Virus record (IMG/VR): IMGVR_UViG_3300010883_000101
Span: 1-40,431 of that record
Strand: one strand, 5' to 3'
Length of the DNA stretch: 40,431 nucleotides
Origin: a virus
Positions 17,622-26,154 of the stretch are shown piece after piece. Each line of letters opens with the position of its first letter. Positions within the stretch are counted from its first letter, which is position 1. The position numbers and the translations under genes were made by a program. Below the pieces are notes generated by a model, which saw only the letters and a program-made list of their open reading frames with translations, did not search any database and was not told the origin of the DNA.

Positions 17622-18186
17622 AGTCTAAATTTCTTTTTCTTAATCTTGTAGCCATTTGAGCAAATGTAGTGTTTGATTGATTAACAAATAACTGGCCAAT
17701 ATCACAATTGTCAGGCGTGTTAAATAATATGCCTTCATACAATCTTCTATCAACGTAATCTTGTCTTACTTTAACTTTTTTACTATTGCCTACAGTTCCA
17801 GTTCTCCATCTTTTCATGTGTGCAGGAACTTTAAAATAAGCAGGCGGCGTTTCATTAAGATCTTCAAAAACTTTAGATTTAACAAAATTATCAATGCCAA
17901 TATGCTGAGCAAAACTTGTTAAAGCGGCCATTTGATTGTCACTGAGTACAACATTTGGTAATGCCTGTGCTATTTTTTCTCCAACTTCGGTAAGATCGCC
18001 ATTAAGTGCTAATGCTGTGCCTATTGCTCCTAAGCCGTTTTTAAAGTCAACAACTTTAATACCAGATTTTCTGTCTATATAGATATACGAAGTACCATCT
18101 ACAATTAAATCAATGCCCTTAGCATCAAGTTTTTCTGCAATTAGCTCTAATAAGTTGCTATTGCTGTTGTCCATTATTACTGTCAT
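17590..18186 (-). CDS. Lysozyme-like (GH24 C-lobe) baseplate-hub-associated protein
   Basis: A 198-residue protein. Residues about 80-170 resemble the C-terminal lobe of T4/P22-type lysozymes: LSDNQMAALTSFAQHIGIDNF, then a segment like KVFEDLN...VPAHMKRW, and a later YVDRRLYEGILF in place of the usual RRxxExxLF. The N-terminal part lacks the catalytic Glu and the YxDxxGxxTxGxGH pattern of active enzymes. It lies 11 bases downstream of gp5. In T4 a lysozyme domain is built into gp5, so a separated, probably inactive lysozyme-fold unit is a reasonable reading. Possible start codons are 18186 and 18174. Last gene of the gp48/54-gp53-hub-gp5 operon; its 3' end overlaps the converging small gene. 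Family assignment is tentative. Confidence 0.55.
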   Translation of the reverse strand: MTVIMDNSNSNLLELIAEKLDAKGIDLIVDGTSYIYIDRKSGIKVVDFKNGLGAIGTALALNGDLTEVGEKIAQALPNVVLSDNQMAALTSFAQHIGIDNFVKSKVFEDLNETPPAYFKVPAHMKRWRTGTVGNSKKVKVRQDYVDRRLYEGILFNTPDNCDIGQLFVNQSNTTFAQMATRLRKRNLDFIASGGLGST

Positions 18187-18196
18187 GTTATCTCTA

Positions 18197-20212
18197 TTAT
18201 CCTTTTGGTGCCGGAGGTGGGGGTGTTGCTGAAGATTTTATTTCATCGACGGCTTCTTTAACTGCCGCATCAACTTTGCCAGTTACAGCACCTACTAATT
18301 CGTCTTGTAACCCTAATGTTTTGTTTTGGATATCAAGTGCAAATGCACTCATTTCTGCTTCAAGTTCTTTTAATTTTTTAACTTGTCCAATAATTTTTTG
18401 TGACAATGCATTTGAGGTAGGAAACCGTAATGGAGGAATTACAATGCCTAACTGATTCATCATATTCTTCATACCATCGATGCTTTGAAGATTTTTTAGA
18501 GATGCCATATCAAAGTTTGATAGTTGCTCTGGTAATAAGTTTTTTAAGCCAGAAAGTTGATCGGTAACTTCTGCTTTTGCTTTGTCAATAGCGTCAGTGG
18601 CCGCATCAGTGATGCCTGCAGGATCAACACTTGCTAATCCTTGCTGTTCCGGACTTTCTTCACCATCTGCTGATACATCTTCTTCTAATGTTTCAGGGTT
18701 CTCTGATGCAGGGTCAAATTGAGCATGGCCTTGATATGGTTCTGCTGTTAGCATTGTGCCTACAATACTTTTAATACTGTCTCCTGATTCTGGACGTTGT
18801 CCGCCGTTAGGTAAAACTACTTCTTCGTCTGCTTTATATTCTGGTGGCACAGATGACTGATCTTGATGATCACTTGCACCTATTTGTGGAGCCGGTATTG
18901 CCGGTATTGCCGGTATTGGAACTGGTCCACTGCCACTGTTAAGTAAAATAAGAGAACCAGTTGAAGCAATAGGTCCGGCCGAAACATGTGATGTACCGGT
19001 TGCTGATATAGTGCTTATAGCACCCATTGTTACTGAGCTCATACCTAATATTCCAGCTGTTTGATCAATTTTATTTGCACTACTTCTAAAACTTCCAGCG
19101 GCATTTAAGTCAATGTCTCCACCACTTGCTGTAATGGCCGCGTTCATATTTGCATGTATACTTGTATCTGCAACAGATTCTAATCGAATGTTGCCTCCAA
19201 CACCAAGTGGCGGTATTGCAAGGATGCCGAGATCAGGGATACCCATGTATTTGCCTCCCATGTTATCACCAGCGGCTTTAAGATGTAAATCCTGTCCTGC
19301 TTTAATGTTAATATTCTTATCTGCTCTTAAATTAAAATTCTTTTTTGCCCTAAAGCTAATATCGCCTTCACCAAAGAAGTTAATATTACCCAGCATGTCT
19401 AATTCTACCCATGCTTTGCCGTCTTTGTTTATTAAATAAATTATACCATTAGTATCATCAAGTAATATTTGGTTTCCGCCACCTGTTCTAAGTCTAATAT
19501 TTTTACTATCAGCATTATCATCCATAATAAACTGATGACCTGCTTGAATCATTTTTGCTTTGTTGTCTGGATCTCTAATACCTTTGGTTAATATACCAAA
19601 TACGTCACTGGGCGATTCTCTTTTTGCACCGGAGTCTGAAATACCTCGTACAGGATCATTAATAAGACCTTGTTTAGTAATTGCTTCTGCAAAAGGATGA
19701 TGAGCTGGACGCATAGGATTAGTTAACTTAGTGTCACTTGAAAGTTTATTCTTTTCTGCTGTTGGAAGCCTAAAGGATTTTCCTTGATAACTATCTCCCG
19801 AAGGCATACCAGGAAGCATTGAGTTATACTGATCCGGCAATGTCATACTAAGAACATAACAGTCAACGGTTTTGTTTGGAAAACATACTAATACTAAGTT
19901 ACCAATGTCAGGTGGTTGCGTCCACATGCCATAAGTTTTCATTGTTTCATCAAAACTTTCTATTGTTGGGCCAAGTAACTCTGGATTAGTTGAACCTGCA
20001 AATGGTGATGTCCATCTTGCATGAAAATTTTCGTTTATTTTAGTATCGTAATGTAGATCTGGTATAGTTACCAGCAGTCGTCCGGATTTATTAGCATCGT
20101 CGTTGTCGATTACTTTTGCAATATAAATACCGTGAAGTCTACTTCCAGATTCTTGCTGTAATGCTTTTTTAAAAGCACTTGTGGTACCAATTGTATTAAC
20201 TTTTCCGTTCAT
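18197..20212 (-). CDS. 5: Baseplate central spike protein gp5
   Basis: A 671-residue protein. Residues about 25-140 form a gp5-type OB-fold domain (GIYIAKVIDNDDANKSGRLL, WTSPFAG, GMWTQPPDIGNLVLVCFPN). Residues about 215-400 show beta-helix repeats typical of the tail spike (QILLDDTNGIIYLINKDGK, INFFGEGDISFRAKKN, then alternating INIKAG/LHLKAAG). A Pro/Ala linker (IPAIPAIPAP) follows near 425, then an acidic stretch and a Leu/Lys-rich probable coiled coil at 540-660. No lysozyme domain sits between OB fold and beta-helix as in T4; a lysozyme-like unit is encoded by the next gene. The protein should trimerise at the tail tip and puncture the outer membrane. A weak AGG-containing ribosome-binding site precedes the ATG. 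Confidence 0.85.
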   Translation of the reverse strand: MNGKVNTIGTTSAFKKALQQESGSRLHGIYIAKVIDNDDANKSGRLLVTIPDLHYDTKINENFHARWTSPFAGSTNPELLGPTIESFDETMKTYGMWTQPPDIGNLVLVCFPNKTVDCYVLSMTLPDQYNSMLPGMPSGDSYQGKSFRLPTAEKNKLSSDTKLTNPMRPAHHPFAEAITKQGLINDPVRGISDSGAKRESPSDVFGILTKGIRDPDNKAKMIQAGHQFIMDDNADSKNIRLRTGGGNQILLDDTNGIIYLINKDGKAWVELDMLGNINFFGEGDISFRAKKNFNLRADKNINIKAGQDLHLKAAGDNMGGKYMGIPDLGILAIPPLGVGGNIRLESVADTSIHANMNAAITASGGDIDLNAAGSFRSSANKIDQTAGILGMSSVTMGAISTISATGTSHVSAGPIASTGSLILLNSGSGPVPIPAIPAIPAPQIGASDHQDQSSVPPEYKADEEVVLPNGGQRPESGDSIKSIVGTMLTAEPYQGHAQFDPASENPETLEEDVSADGEESPEQQGLASVDPAGITDAATDAIDKAKAEVTDQLSGLKNLLPEQLSNFDMASLKNLQSIDGMKNMMNQLGIVIPPLRFPTSNALSQKIIGQVKKLKELEAEMSAFALDIQNKTLGLQDELVGAVTGKVDAAVKEAVDEIKSSATPPPPAPKG

Positions 20213-20231
20213 GAAATATTATTAACCTGTG

Positions 20232-22910
20232 TTATTGTGCATCTCGCCATGCCTGGGCCTGAGATGAATTTATTTTACCATCGGCTTGCAGTTTATTAAC
20301 TATCTGACTGTCAGTTAAGCCGCCAAATCCGCCACCGCTGATTTGTCCATTAATATACCCAACTGGGTCGGTAAACGCCATAGGGTCTATTCCGGATCCA
20401 TCTGCATCACCAAGGCCTTTGTCTGCTAAGTCACCGGCATTTTGGTTTGATGTTATGTTATAGTTAGCCAAATCTTCTGGCGAAACCTTGGATAAATCGA
20501 CTCCAGTTTCCTTGACCGCTACAATGGATGTTGTAAACATACCATTATTAAAATTATTTTGTGCTGATACAAGGCGATAAATTCCAGACATAGTCCATGA
20601 AGTATTAAATTTATTCCATTCACCAGTATTATTGTCCTCTTCGTCTATGTCCATGTCAAACCGTCTTGGATTGTTTAACATAAAAAGGAAAAAATTATCA
20701 CCGTCTGTGTCAAATCTAAAATCACCTAAACTACTTTCAGAATCGCCTAAGTAGTATGGATCACCTCTTATTTCAAAATCCAATTGTTTCATTATGCTGG
20801 GCTCTACGTTTTGGTTATATAGAAAATTAAACACACTTGTTTGAGCACCAGCGTATGTGTTTGCAGGCCCTTCTCCCGCTTTGGAAGTTGTGTCTATTTC
20901 TGCGGTATCAGATTGATTCTGTGTTTCATTAGATGCATCTTCTTCTGCTGTAGTTTCCTTAACTTCAAAATTTAAAAGATCTGCAGAGTATTCATATCCG
21001 GATGGTTGTGCTTTATACTCGCCAAGTGCATAATATTGATCAATTTGTTTTTGTCTTTCGTCGTCACTTTCAGTAGGCGAATTAGCTGATCCAAAAACTT
21101 GGTCTTTGATTAATCTTTTAATTTCATCATCACCTGTTACTGCACCTGCTAATGCGTTTGCCAAATCTTGTGCGGCCTGGCCTGCTGTATCAGATATTAG
21201 ATCTTTAATTTTATCAGAACTAAATCCAGCATTGGCCGCCATATCTTTTAAAGTATCTGAATCAAAGTTTTTAAGTGTGTCAAATATCTTTTTACCTTTT
21301 TTAAACAAATCAAATAAGTCACCAATATTTGTTACATCTTCTGCGGCAAGTGGGTCTGCTTGTTGAACCGCGTACAAGTTCGACGCTGATGATCCCCCCA
21401 TACCTTTGTTCTTTGGTACTAATAGTGCAACACCAAATTGATGAGATATGTTTAGATTTAATATTTGATCATTTCTACCTGTGTATGTATACTCGTATGC
21501 TTTTTGAATATCAAAGTTGTTAAGAGTTGCTGTCTCCGTTGCTGTTAATTCGTCCGCTGTTACTCCAGTACTGGTACTTGGAGTGTTTACTATTAAGGGT
21601 TTATAGGTAACGTTCTTTGAGTATGTTTTCTTTTTATCGTCAAACTCGCCTATTGTTACTTTTGATTTTATAGTGTACCACCAAACATGCGTTTGCCCTG
21701 GATCCCATTCACCTATACCTTTGTCGCCTTCTGCAAACTTAGTACGAGTGGCATGTGACATAAAGTCTGAATTAAGTGATAATATTCTACCAAGACATGC
21801 AAATAAGTTATCATCTTCTTCGTGTGACAGAGTAACACTAATTGGAACTGTTTTTTCTCCTTCATCTGAAGAAGATTCAGCCGAAGCGTCAGTTTGAGTT
21901 TCTGCTTCAATTTGGGTTATTGATTTAGAGTTGTATGCCGATAGTAGAGTATCGTTTAATACACTTTGATTTGTTATCTTTGGGTGCTTATTAGATTTGG
22001 GATTAGAATTTATTGCACCAGCTGTTGCTTTAAGAGCCTGATCAACTATAGTTGATCCTTCTGCTTCTTCTGAAACAAATTCAGATAAATCCCATGTAAT
22101 AGTATCTACTGTACCTGATTCATCTTCATCATCACCTGCAAGCCTCTTATTCATTTTTACTGCTAAATCAGTTAAATGGTCTTGGATTGTTGCACCTGAT
22201 GTTGAATGGGCGGCCTTTAATGTAAAAAATTTATCTGCAAAAGCAGTATCATCTTGTACTACAGTTGTAAAGTTATATTCACTGCCTTCAGGCCCAATGG
22301 TAATATCAAAATTTGTTAACTCGAGCACATATCTATACGGCCCAGCAATATGTTTTATTTGACCGCCTTCGCCGTCAAATGTATCTGGGGTGGATGACTC
22401 TTGATAGCCTTGAAAGTCTATTTCTAACACTAATGGCATCTTAGAGGCAACGTCAATGCCTAACTTGGATGCTGTCCAATATAGTTGATCTATGAAGTCA
22501 GCCGCGCCAGGCTGTGTTATTTTAAAATTACATTGTGTTTCGTTTGATTTTTTTCCTGGAACATTTGTAATTTCGAGATTATCTATACCAACACCTGCTG
22601 TTACACCTGTTTGTGCAAGTATTATTACGTCAGCTGGGCTTAATTGAAAATTATTTGTACTTGTTCCTTTTGCTGTATCGCCATTATCCTCTCTTGCCAT
22701 TGATTCGCCGTTAAGGTCGTCGATAGAATCATTTGCTTTAAGTGTTTCTAATGCTTCAAATCCTGTTGCATATAATTTTAGATTGTATGTGGGGATATCA
22801 TAAAGATCAAGTAGATTACCTTGTACTTTACCTGAGTACCTATTGATTACTGTATTATCGGAAACTGTATCAGTGACCGTATTCTTTGCCGTTTCGGCTG
22901 ACGTCACCAT
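20232..22910 (-). CDS. Large structural protein, probable baseplate hub (gp27-like role)
   Basis: An 892-residue protein between gp53 and gp5. The N-terminal half is beta-rich (LLDLYDIPTYNLKLYATG at about 35; PLVLEIDFQGY near 160; YRYVLELTNFDITIGPEG near 190). The centre is polar and acidic with helical stretches. The C-terminal part contains LDFEIRGDPYYLGDSE near residue 725 and FFLFMLNNPRRFD, a GDPYxLG pattern I associate with hub proteins of marine T4-like phages, then a Gly/Asp-rich tail. In contractile tails the hub gene usually lies just before the spike gene, which fits here and would make it the adaptor between tube and gp5 trimer. No sequence identity to T4 gp27 is claimed; an alternative is a virion protein specific to this phage group. 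It starts three bases after the gp53 stop. Confidence 0.6.
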   Translation of the reverse strand: MVTSAETAKNTVTDTVSDNTVINRYSGKVQGNLLDLYDIPTYNLKLYATGFEALETLKANDSIDDLNGESMAREDNGDTAKGTSTNNFQLSPADVIILAQTGVTAGVGIDNLEITNVPGKKSNETQCNFKITQPGAADFIDQLYWTASKLGIDVASKMPLVLEIDFQGYQESSTPDTFDGEGGQIKHIAGPYRYVLELTNFDITIGPEGSEYNFTTVVQDDTAFADKFFTLKAAHSTSGATIQDHLTDLAVKMNKRLAGDDEDESGTVDTITWDLSEFVSEEAEGSTIVDQALKATAGAINSNPKSNKHPKITNQSVLNDTLLSAYNSKSITQIEAETQTDASAESSSDEGEKTVPISVTLSHEEDDNLFACLGRILSLNSDFMSHATRTKFAEGDKGIGEWDPGQTHVWWYTIKSKVTIGEFDDKKKTYSKNVTYKPLIVNTPSTSTGVTADELTATETATLNNFDIQKAYEYTYTGRNDQILNLNISHQFGVALLVPKNKGMGGSSASNLYAVQQADPLAAEDVTNIGDLFDLFKKGKKIFDTLKNFDSDTLKDMAANAGFSSDKIKDLISDTAGQAAQDLANALAGAVTGDDEIKRLIKDQVFGSANSPTESDDERQKQIDQYYALGEYKAQPSGYEYSADLLNFEVKETTAEEDASNETQNQSDTAEIDTTSKAGEGPANTYAGAQTSVFNFLYNQNVEPSIMKQLDFEIRGDPYYLGDSESSLGDFRFDTDGDNFFLFMLNNPRRFDMDIDEEDNNTGEWNKFNTSWTMSGIYRLVSAQNNFNNGMFTTSIVAVKETGVDLSKVSPEDLANYNITSNQNAGDLADKGLGDADGSGIDPMAFTDPVGYINGQISGGGFGGLTDSQIVNKLQADGKINSSQAQAWRDAQ

Positions 22911-22913
22911 CTG

Positions 22914-23204
22914 CTATGCCCCGGTTAACGAATTAATTACTTCTCTTGATGGAAGGAATATAGTAGTTCCTGCTTTAAAGTCTCTAATAGGATCAACAAT
23001 CACGTCTGGATTTCTTAATGCAAACACCCACCAAAGATCTACACTACCGTATAGTTTGTATGCAAGTATATCTGGGCGTTCATCAGCATCTGTTTGAATG
23101 ACGTATTCTTCATCATATGGATTCTTAGGTACACTTGGTAAACGATTAACATCGGTAAACCTACCTTGTAATGTTCCTGCATTTATAAAACTTTGTTTAG
23201 CCAT
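22914..23204 (-). CDS. 53: Baseplate wedge protein gp53
   Basis: A 96-residue protein with the gp53 core ERPDILAYKLYGSVDLWWVF followed by ALRNPDVIVDPIRDFKAG and a final FLPSRE, which resembles a LysM fold. T4 gp53 has 196 residues, so this is a minimal version. gp53 joins adjacent wedges through gp6 and gp25. Its ATG overlaps the stop of the preceding gp48/54-like gene (TAATG), implying coupled translation. Confidence 0.85.
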   Translation of the reverse strand: MAKQSFINAGTLQGRFTDVNRLPSVPKNPYDEEYVIQTDADERPDILAYKLYGSVDLWWVFALRNPDVIVDPIRDFKAGTTIFLPSREVINSLTGA

Positions 23205-24136
23205 TATACAAATCCGTCCTTAATACCGGCACCAGTTCTTAATGAGTCGATGCTAAATTTCTTACGAATCTTATGAGGAGTATGATTTACAAGTAAATCA
23301 ACTGTTATATTTGCTACTGTTGGTACAAATGTTACATCGTCTTCACTACTGCCGCCTTTAACTGGAACATAGTCTACATTATCTGGATACTGAATAGAGT
23401 ACGTTCTAACAACAACTGGTACTTTTTTAAATCCATTTTCTCCCATGTATTCAAAAAGTAATACAGGTGGAGGTGTTCCAAATGCTCCGGATCTAACTGA
23501 TGCATCTCCAAAGTGTGCTTTAGTTACACATTTTAAAAAGTGTATAACTGCCATTAAGTATCTTGCTTCTGCTATTGTATTAGCAGTAAAGTCGCCTGTT
23601 ACAGGGAATGTAGGAGGTGTACTGTTTATAAATGTATTAATTGGATAGTTGGTTCCGTGCAATTCTGCACTATTATAGTTAGCCATTCCGCTCATAAAAA
23701 TTTGTGGAGTATACTGCCATACTAAACCGCCTGTTTCTGCAAGTGGTTCTAATATAGAACGAGAAGAGGCTAAATCACTTAGGCCGTATATTGCCCTGGC
23801 TCCTGCGGCTTTAGGTCTCAGTCTTGCTCTCCAGTCGTAGTTTTTAGTAATACCTTTGCCTTCGTTTAAGTTAGTCGATATACTGCTGGCCGCTAAGTTA
23901 CTTTGTTCACTTAATTCTTGCCTAATATCCATTTCACTTAATTCTCTTGCACCGAACACTAAGTTATTTTCAGGGTTACGTGGAGGTGTTGCTCTGCCTG
24001 GGTACAATGCACCTAAGCCTGCTTTACCTATTAGTCCACCAACAAGGCCACGTACTGCATCGTTACCTATTAACCCTAATCCTTGATTAGCGGCATCTGT
24101 TAATGAACCTGTTAAAAAATCTTTTAAATTTGGCAT
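23204..24136 (-). CDS. Baseplate tail-tube cap/initiator, gp48/gp54 family
   Basis: A 310-residue protein from the ATG at 24134-24136. Diagnostic parts are the DWRARLRPK segment near residue 105, WQYTPQIFMSGMANYN near 155, AEARYLMAVIHFLKCVTKAHFG near 205, and the TPPPVLLFEYMGENGF and VRTYSIQYPDNVDYVPV stretches near 240-275. This matches the gp48-like tube-initiator family, which caps the baseplate and starts tube polymerisation. T4 has two paralogues, gp48 and gp54; I cannot say which this is, and no second copy is in the window. A longer frame from 24157 exists but would include the late promoter, so the shorter start is chosen. First gene of the operon. Confidence 0.8.
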   Translation of the reverse strand: MPNLKDFLTGSLTDAANQGLGLIGNDAVRGLVGGLIGKAGLGALYPGRATPPRNPENNLVFGARELSEMDIRQELSEQSNLAASSISTNLNEGKGITKNYDWRARLRPKAAGARAIYGLSDLASSRSILEPLAETGGLVWQYTPQIFMSGMANYNSAELHGTNYPINTFINSTPPTFPVTGDFTANTIAEARYLMAVIHFLKCVTKAHFGDASVRSGAFGTPPPVLLFEYMGENGFKKVPVVVRTYSIQYPDNVDYVPVKGGSSEDDVTFVPTVANITVDLLVNHTPHKIRKKFSIDSLRTGAGIKDGFV

Positions 24137-24141
24137 AACAC

Positions 24142-24149
24142 TATTTATC
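24142..24149 (-). promoter_or_regulatory. T4-type late promoter element for gp48/54 operon
   Basis: Minus strand reads GGATAAATAGTGTTATG: GATAAATA, five bases, then the ATG at 24136. The spacing is identical to that before gp25 and again predicts a leaderless transcript. It decides against the upstream in-frame ATG at 24157. Confidence 0.75.
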
Positions 24150-24195
24150 CAATTCATTAAAACATACTATAAAGAAAAAAGTGGCTAAATATATA

Positions 24196-24223
24196 TTGAC
24201 ATTACACAATAACCATGTATAAT
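24196..24223 (+). promoter_or_regulatory. Consensus sigma70 promoter for gp55-gp47-gp46 operon
   Basis: TTGACA (24196-24201), a 16-base spacer and TATAAT (24218-24223); both boxes are perfect consensus. Expected start near 24230, giving a leader of about 33 bases with a GAGGAGAG ribosome-binding site before the ATG at 24263. It diverges from the gp48/54 late promoter. Confidence 0.85.
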
Positions 24224-24262
24224 ACTAACAATATAAATGAACTATAATTTTGAGGAGAGTTA

Positions 24263-25129
24263 ATGGCACAGCCAAAAAAGGTTAATTACCTAAACAACAA
24301 AGATATTCTAAAAGAAATACACAAGAGTAAAATGACATTCTGCCACCTTGCAGACGACAAATACTTTGAATTTGATGTAATTCTTGAGGATGTTAGCAAA
24401 ATCAACAGAAACAGCATTAAAGTTGCCCGTGAAAATCGTGCTTCTATTATGCAGTCAATTGCCTATCAGGCCGCCATGGCAGTCCACGATATTAATGATT
24501 ACAAAAACAAGCCAAAGCAAAAAGAATTTGCAGTAGACCCAAAAAGCATAGCACAAGAAGATTTAGTTTTCCGTGTGATGTGTATGGAGCATATTCCTTT
24601 AGAGTTTGGAAGGAAGAAAAATCCCAAGAACGAAGCAGAAACTAAAGCAAAAGTAAACTTCCCACCATTCAAGCATTATGCATACGTTAACGATGAAGTT
24701 AAAGAAGTTGCAAGAAGCCATTGGCAAGGTAGTTTAAGCAATGGTCACTTTGATCCGCATTCTGGAAGAATCACAAACAAGTTAGGAACTATGTTTTTAA
24801 AACTTGTTGAAAGGTACTCTCACAGAGCAAACTGGAGAGGCTATACTTATGTAGACGAAATGAGAGGACAAGCACTTGTTCAGTTATCTCAAATTGGCTT
24901 ACAGTTTAATGAAGCAAAATCGGATAATCCGTTTGCTTATTATACTGCCGCAGTTAATAACAGTTTTACAAGAGTATTAAACATTGAAAAAAGAAATCAA
25001 ACTATCAGAGATGACATCTTGATAGATTCAGGACATTTACCAAGTTACGGAAGACAGATTCAACACGAAAACGAATTACGTCAACTTAGAGAAATAGCCG
25101 AATCCGAAATTGAGAACAACGTAGAGTAA
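24263..25129 (+). CDS. 55: RNA polymerase sigma factor for late transcription, gp55
   Basis: A 288-residue protein. The region near residues 160-260 carries gp55 features: ITNKLGTMFLKLVERYS, then ANWRGYTYVDEMRGQALVQL and NPFAYYTAAVNNSFTRVLNI, which correspond to the conserved region-2-like segment that binds RNA polymerase and the -10 element. T4 gp55 has 185 residues; here there is an N-terminal extension of about 100 residues rich in Lys and charged residues. The factor redirects host polymerase to the late elements found in this window. It is first in an early operon and ends six bases before gp47, so late control and recombination genes are made together. Confidence 0.85.
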   Translation: MAQPKKVNYLNNKDILKEIHKSKMTFCHLADDKYFEFDVILEDVSKINRNSIKVARENRASIMQSIAYQAAMAVHDINDYKNKPKQKEFAVDPKSIAQEDLVFRVMCMEHIPLEFGRKKNPKNEAETKAKVNFPPFKHYAYVNDEVKEVARSHWQGSLSNGHFDPHSGRITNKLGTMFLKLVERYSHRANWRGYTYVDEMRGQALVQLSQIGLQFNEAKSDNPFAYYTAAVNNSFTRVLNIEKRNQTIRDDILIDSGHLPSYGRQIQHENELRQLREIAESEIENNVE

Positions 25130-25134
25130 ATTAT

Positions 25135-26154
25135 ATGGGCCAACTGTTTAAGACAGCGGCCTGTTTTACCGATATACATTACGGCCTAAAACAGAATAGT
25201 CGCTTACACATAGAAGATTGTAGTAGATTTGTAGACTGGTTTATTGCAGAAGCAAAAGCCAGGAATGCAGAGACATGTATTTTTCTCGGAGATTGGCATC
25301 ATCATAGAGCAAGTATTAGTGTTGCTACTATGAATGCTACTATTAAAGATCTTAAAAAACTTAATGACAACTTTGAAACTGTGTATTTCATCACAGGAAA
25401 TCATGACCTATATTACAAAGACAAGCGAGAGTTAAACAGCATTGAATTTGCTCGTGACTTACCTAACTTTGTAATGTGCGACGAATTCTTTGAAAAAGAT
25501 GAAGTTGCGATCATTCCTTGGTTATGCGGAGATGATTATAAAGTTGTTTCTAAAATGAAATGCAAGTATATGTTTGGTCATTTTGAGTTACCTTACTTTA
25601 AAATGAACGCAATGGTAGAGATGCCAGACCACGGTGGTGGCATTAACGATAAGATGTTAAGCGGACCAGAGTATGTGTTCAGTGGGCACTTTCACAAAAG
25701 ACAATATAAAAATAACATACATTACATTGGTAATGCCTTCCCACATAACTATGCAGACGTAGACGATGATGAACGAGGAGCAATGTTTCTCGAATGGGGC
25801 GGTGAGCCACAGTATGTAAATTGGGCAGAAGGTCCTAAGTATAGAGTGTTTAATTTAAGAACATTATTAGACAATCATGCTAACTTGCTCGATGAATATA
25901 CTTATGCCAGAGTAAAACTTGATGTGAGTATAAGTTACGAAGAGGCAAATTTTATTAGAGAAAAATTTGCAGAGCAATATAATGTAAGAGAACTACAACT
26001 TGTTCCTATTAAAGAAGAAGAGGAATACGAAGGCGGAGAAATTACGTTTGAAAGTGTTAATCAAATTGTATTACAACAGTTAGACACTATCGAATCAAAC
26101 ACAATTCAAAAAGATGTTTTGATTAACATCTATAACAGTATAGACACAGACTAA
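25135..26154 (+). CDS. 47: Recombination endonuclease subunit gp47 (SbcD/Mre11-like)
   Basis: A 339-residue metallophosphoesterase. The metal-binding motifs are all present: DIH (D13, H15), GDWHHH (D53), GNHD (88-91) and GHFH (about 184-187). With gp46 it forms the Mre11/Rad50-type complex that processes DNA ends for recombination-dependent replication. Its stop overlaps the gp46 start by one base (TAATG), so the two subunits are translationally coupled. Confidence 0.93.
   Translation: MGQLFKTAACFTDIHYGLKQNSRLHIEDCSRFVDWFIAEAKARNAETCIFLGDWHHHRASISVATMNATIKDLKKLNDNFETVYFITGNHDLYYKDKRELNSIEFARDLPNFVMCDEFFEKDEVAIIPWLCGDDYKVVSKMKCKYMFGHFELPYFKMNAMVEMPDHGGGINDKMLSGPEYVFSGHFHKRQYKNNIHYIGNAFPHNYADVDDDERGAMFLEWGGEPQYVNWAEGPKYRVFNLRTLLDNHANLLDEYTYARVKLDVSISYEEANFIREKFAEQYNVRELQLVPIKEEEEYEGGEITFESVNQIVLQQLDTIESNTIQKDVLINIYNSIDTD

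Noticed and set aside
24137-24157. Longer gp48/54-like protein starting at 24157
   Set aside because: The extension overlaps the late promoter GATAAATA.
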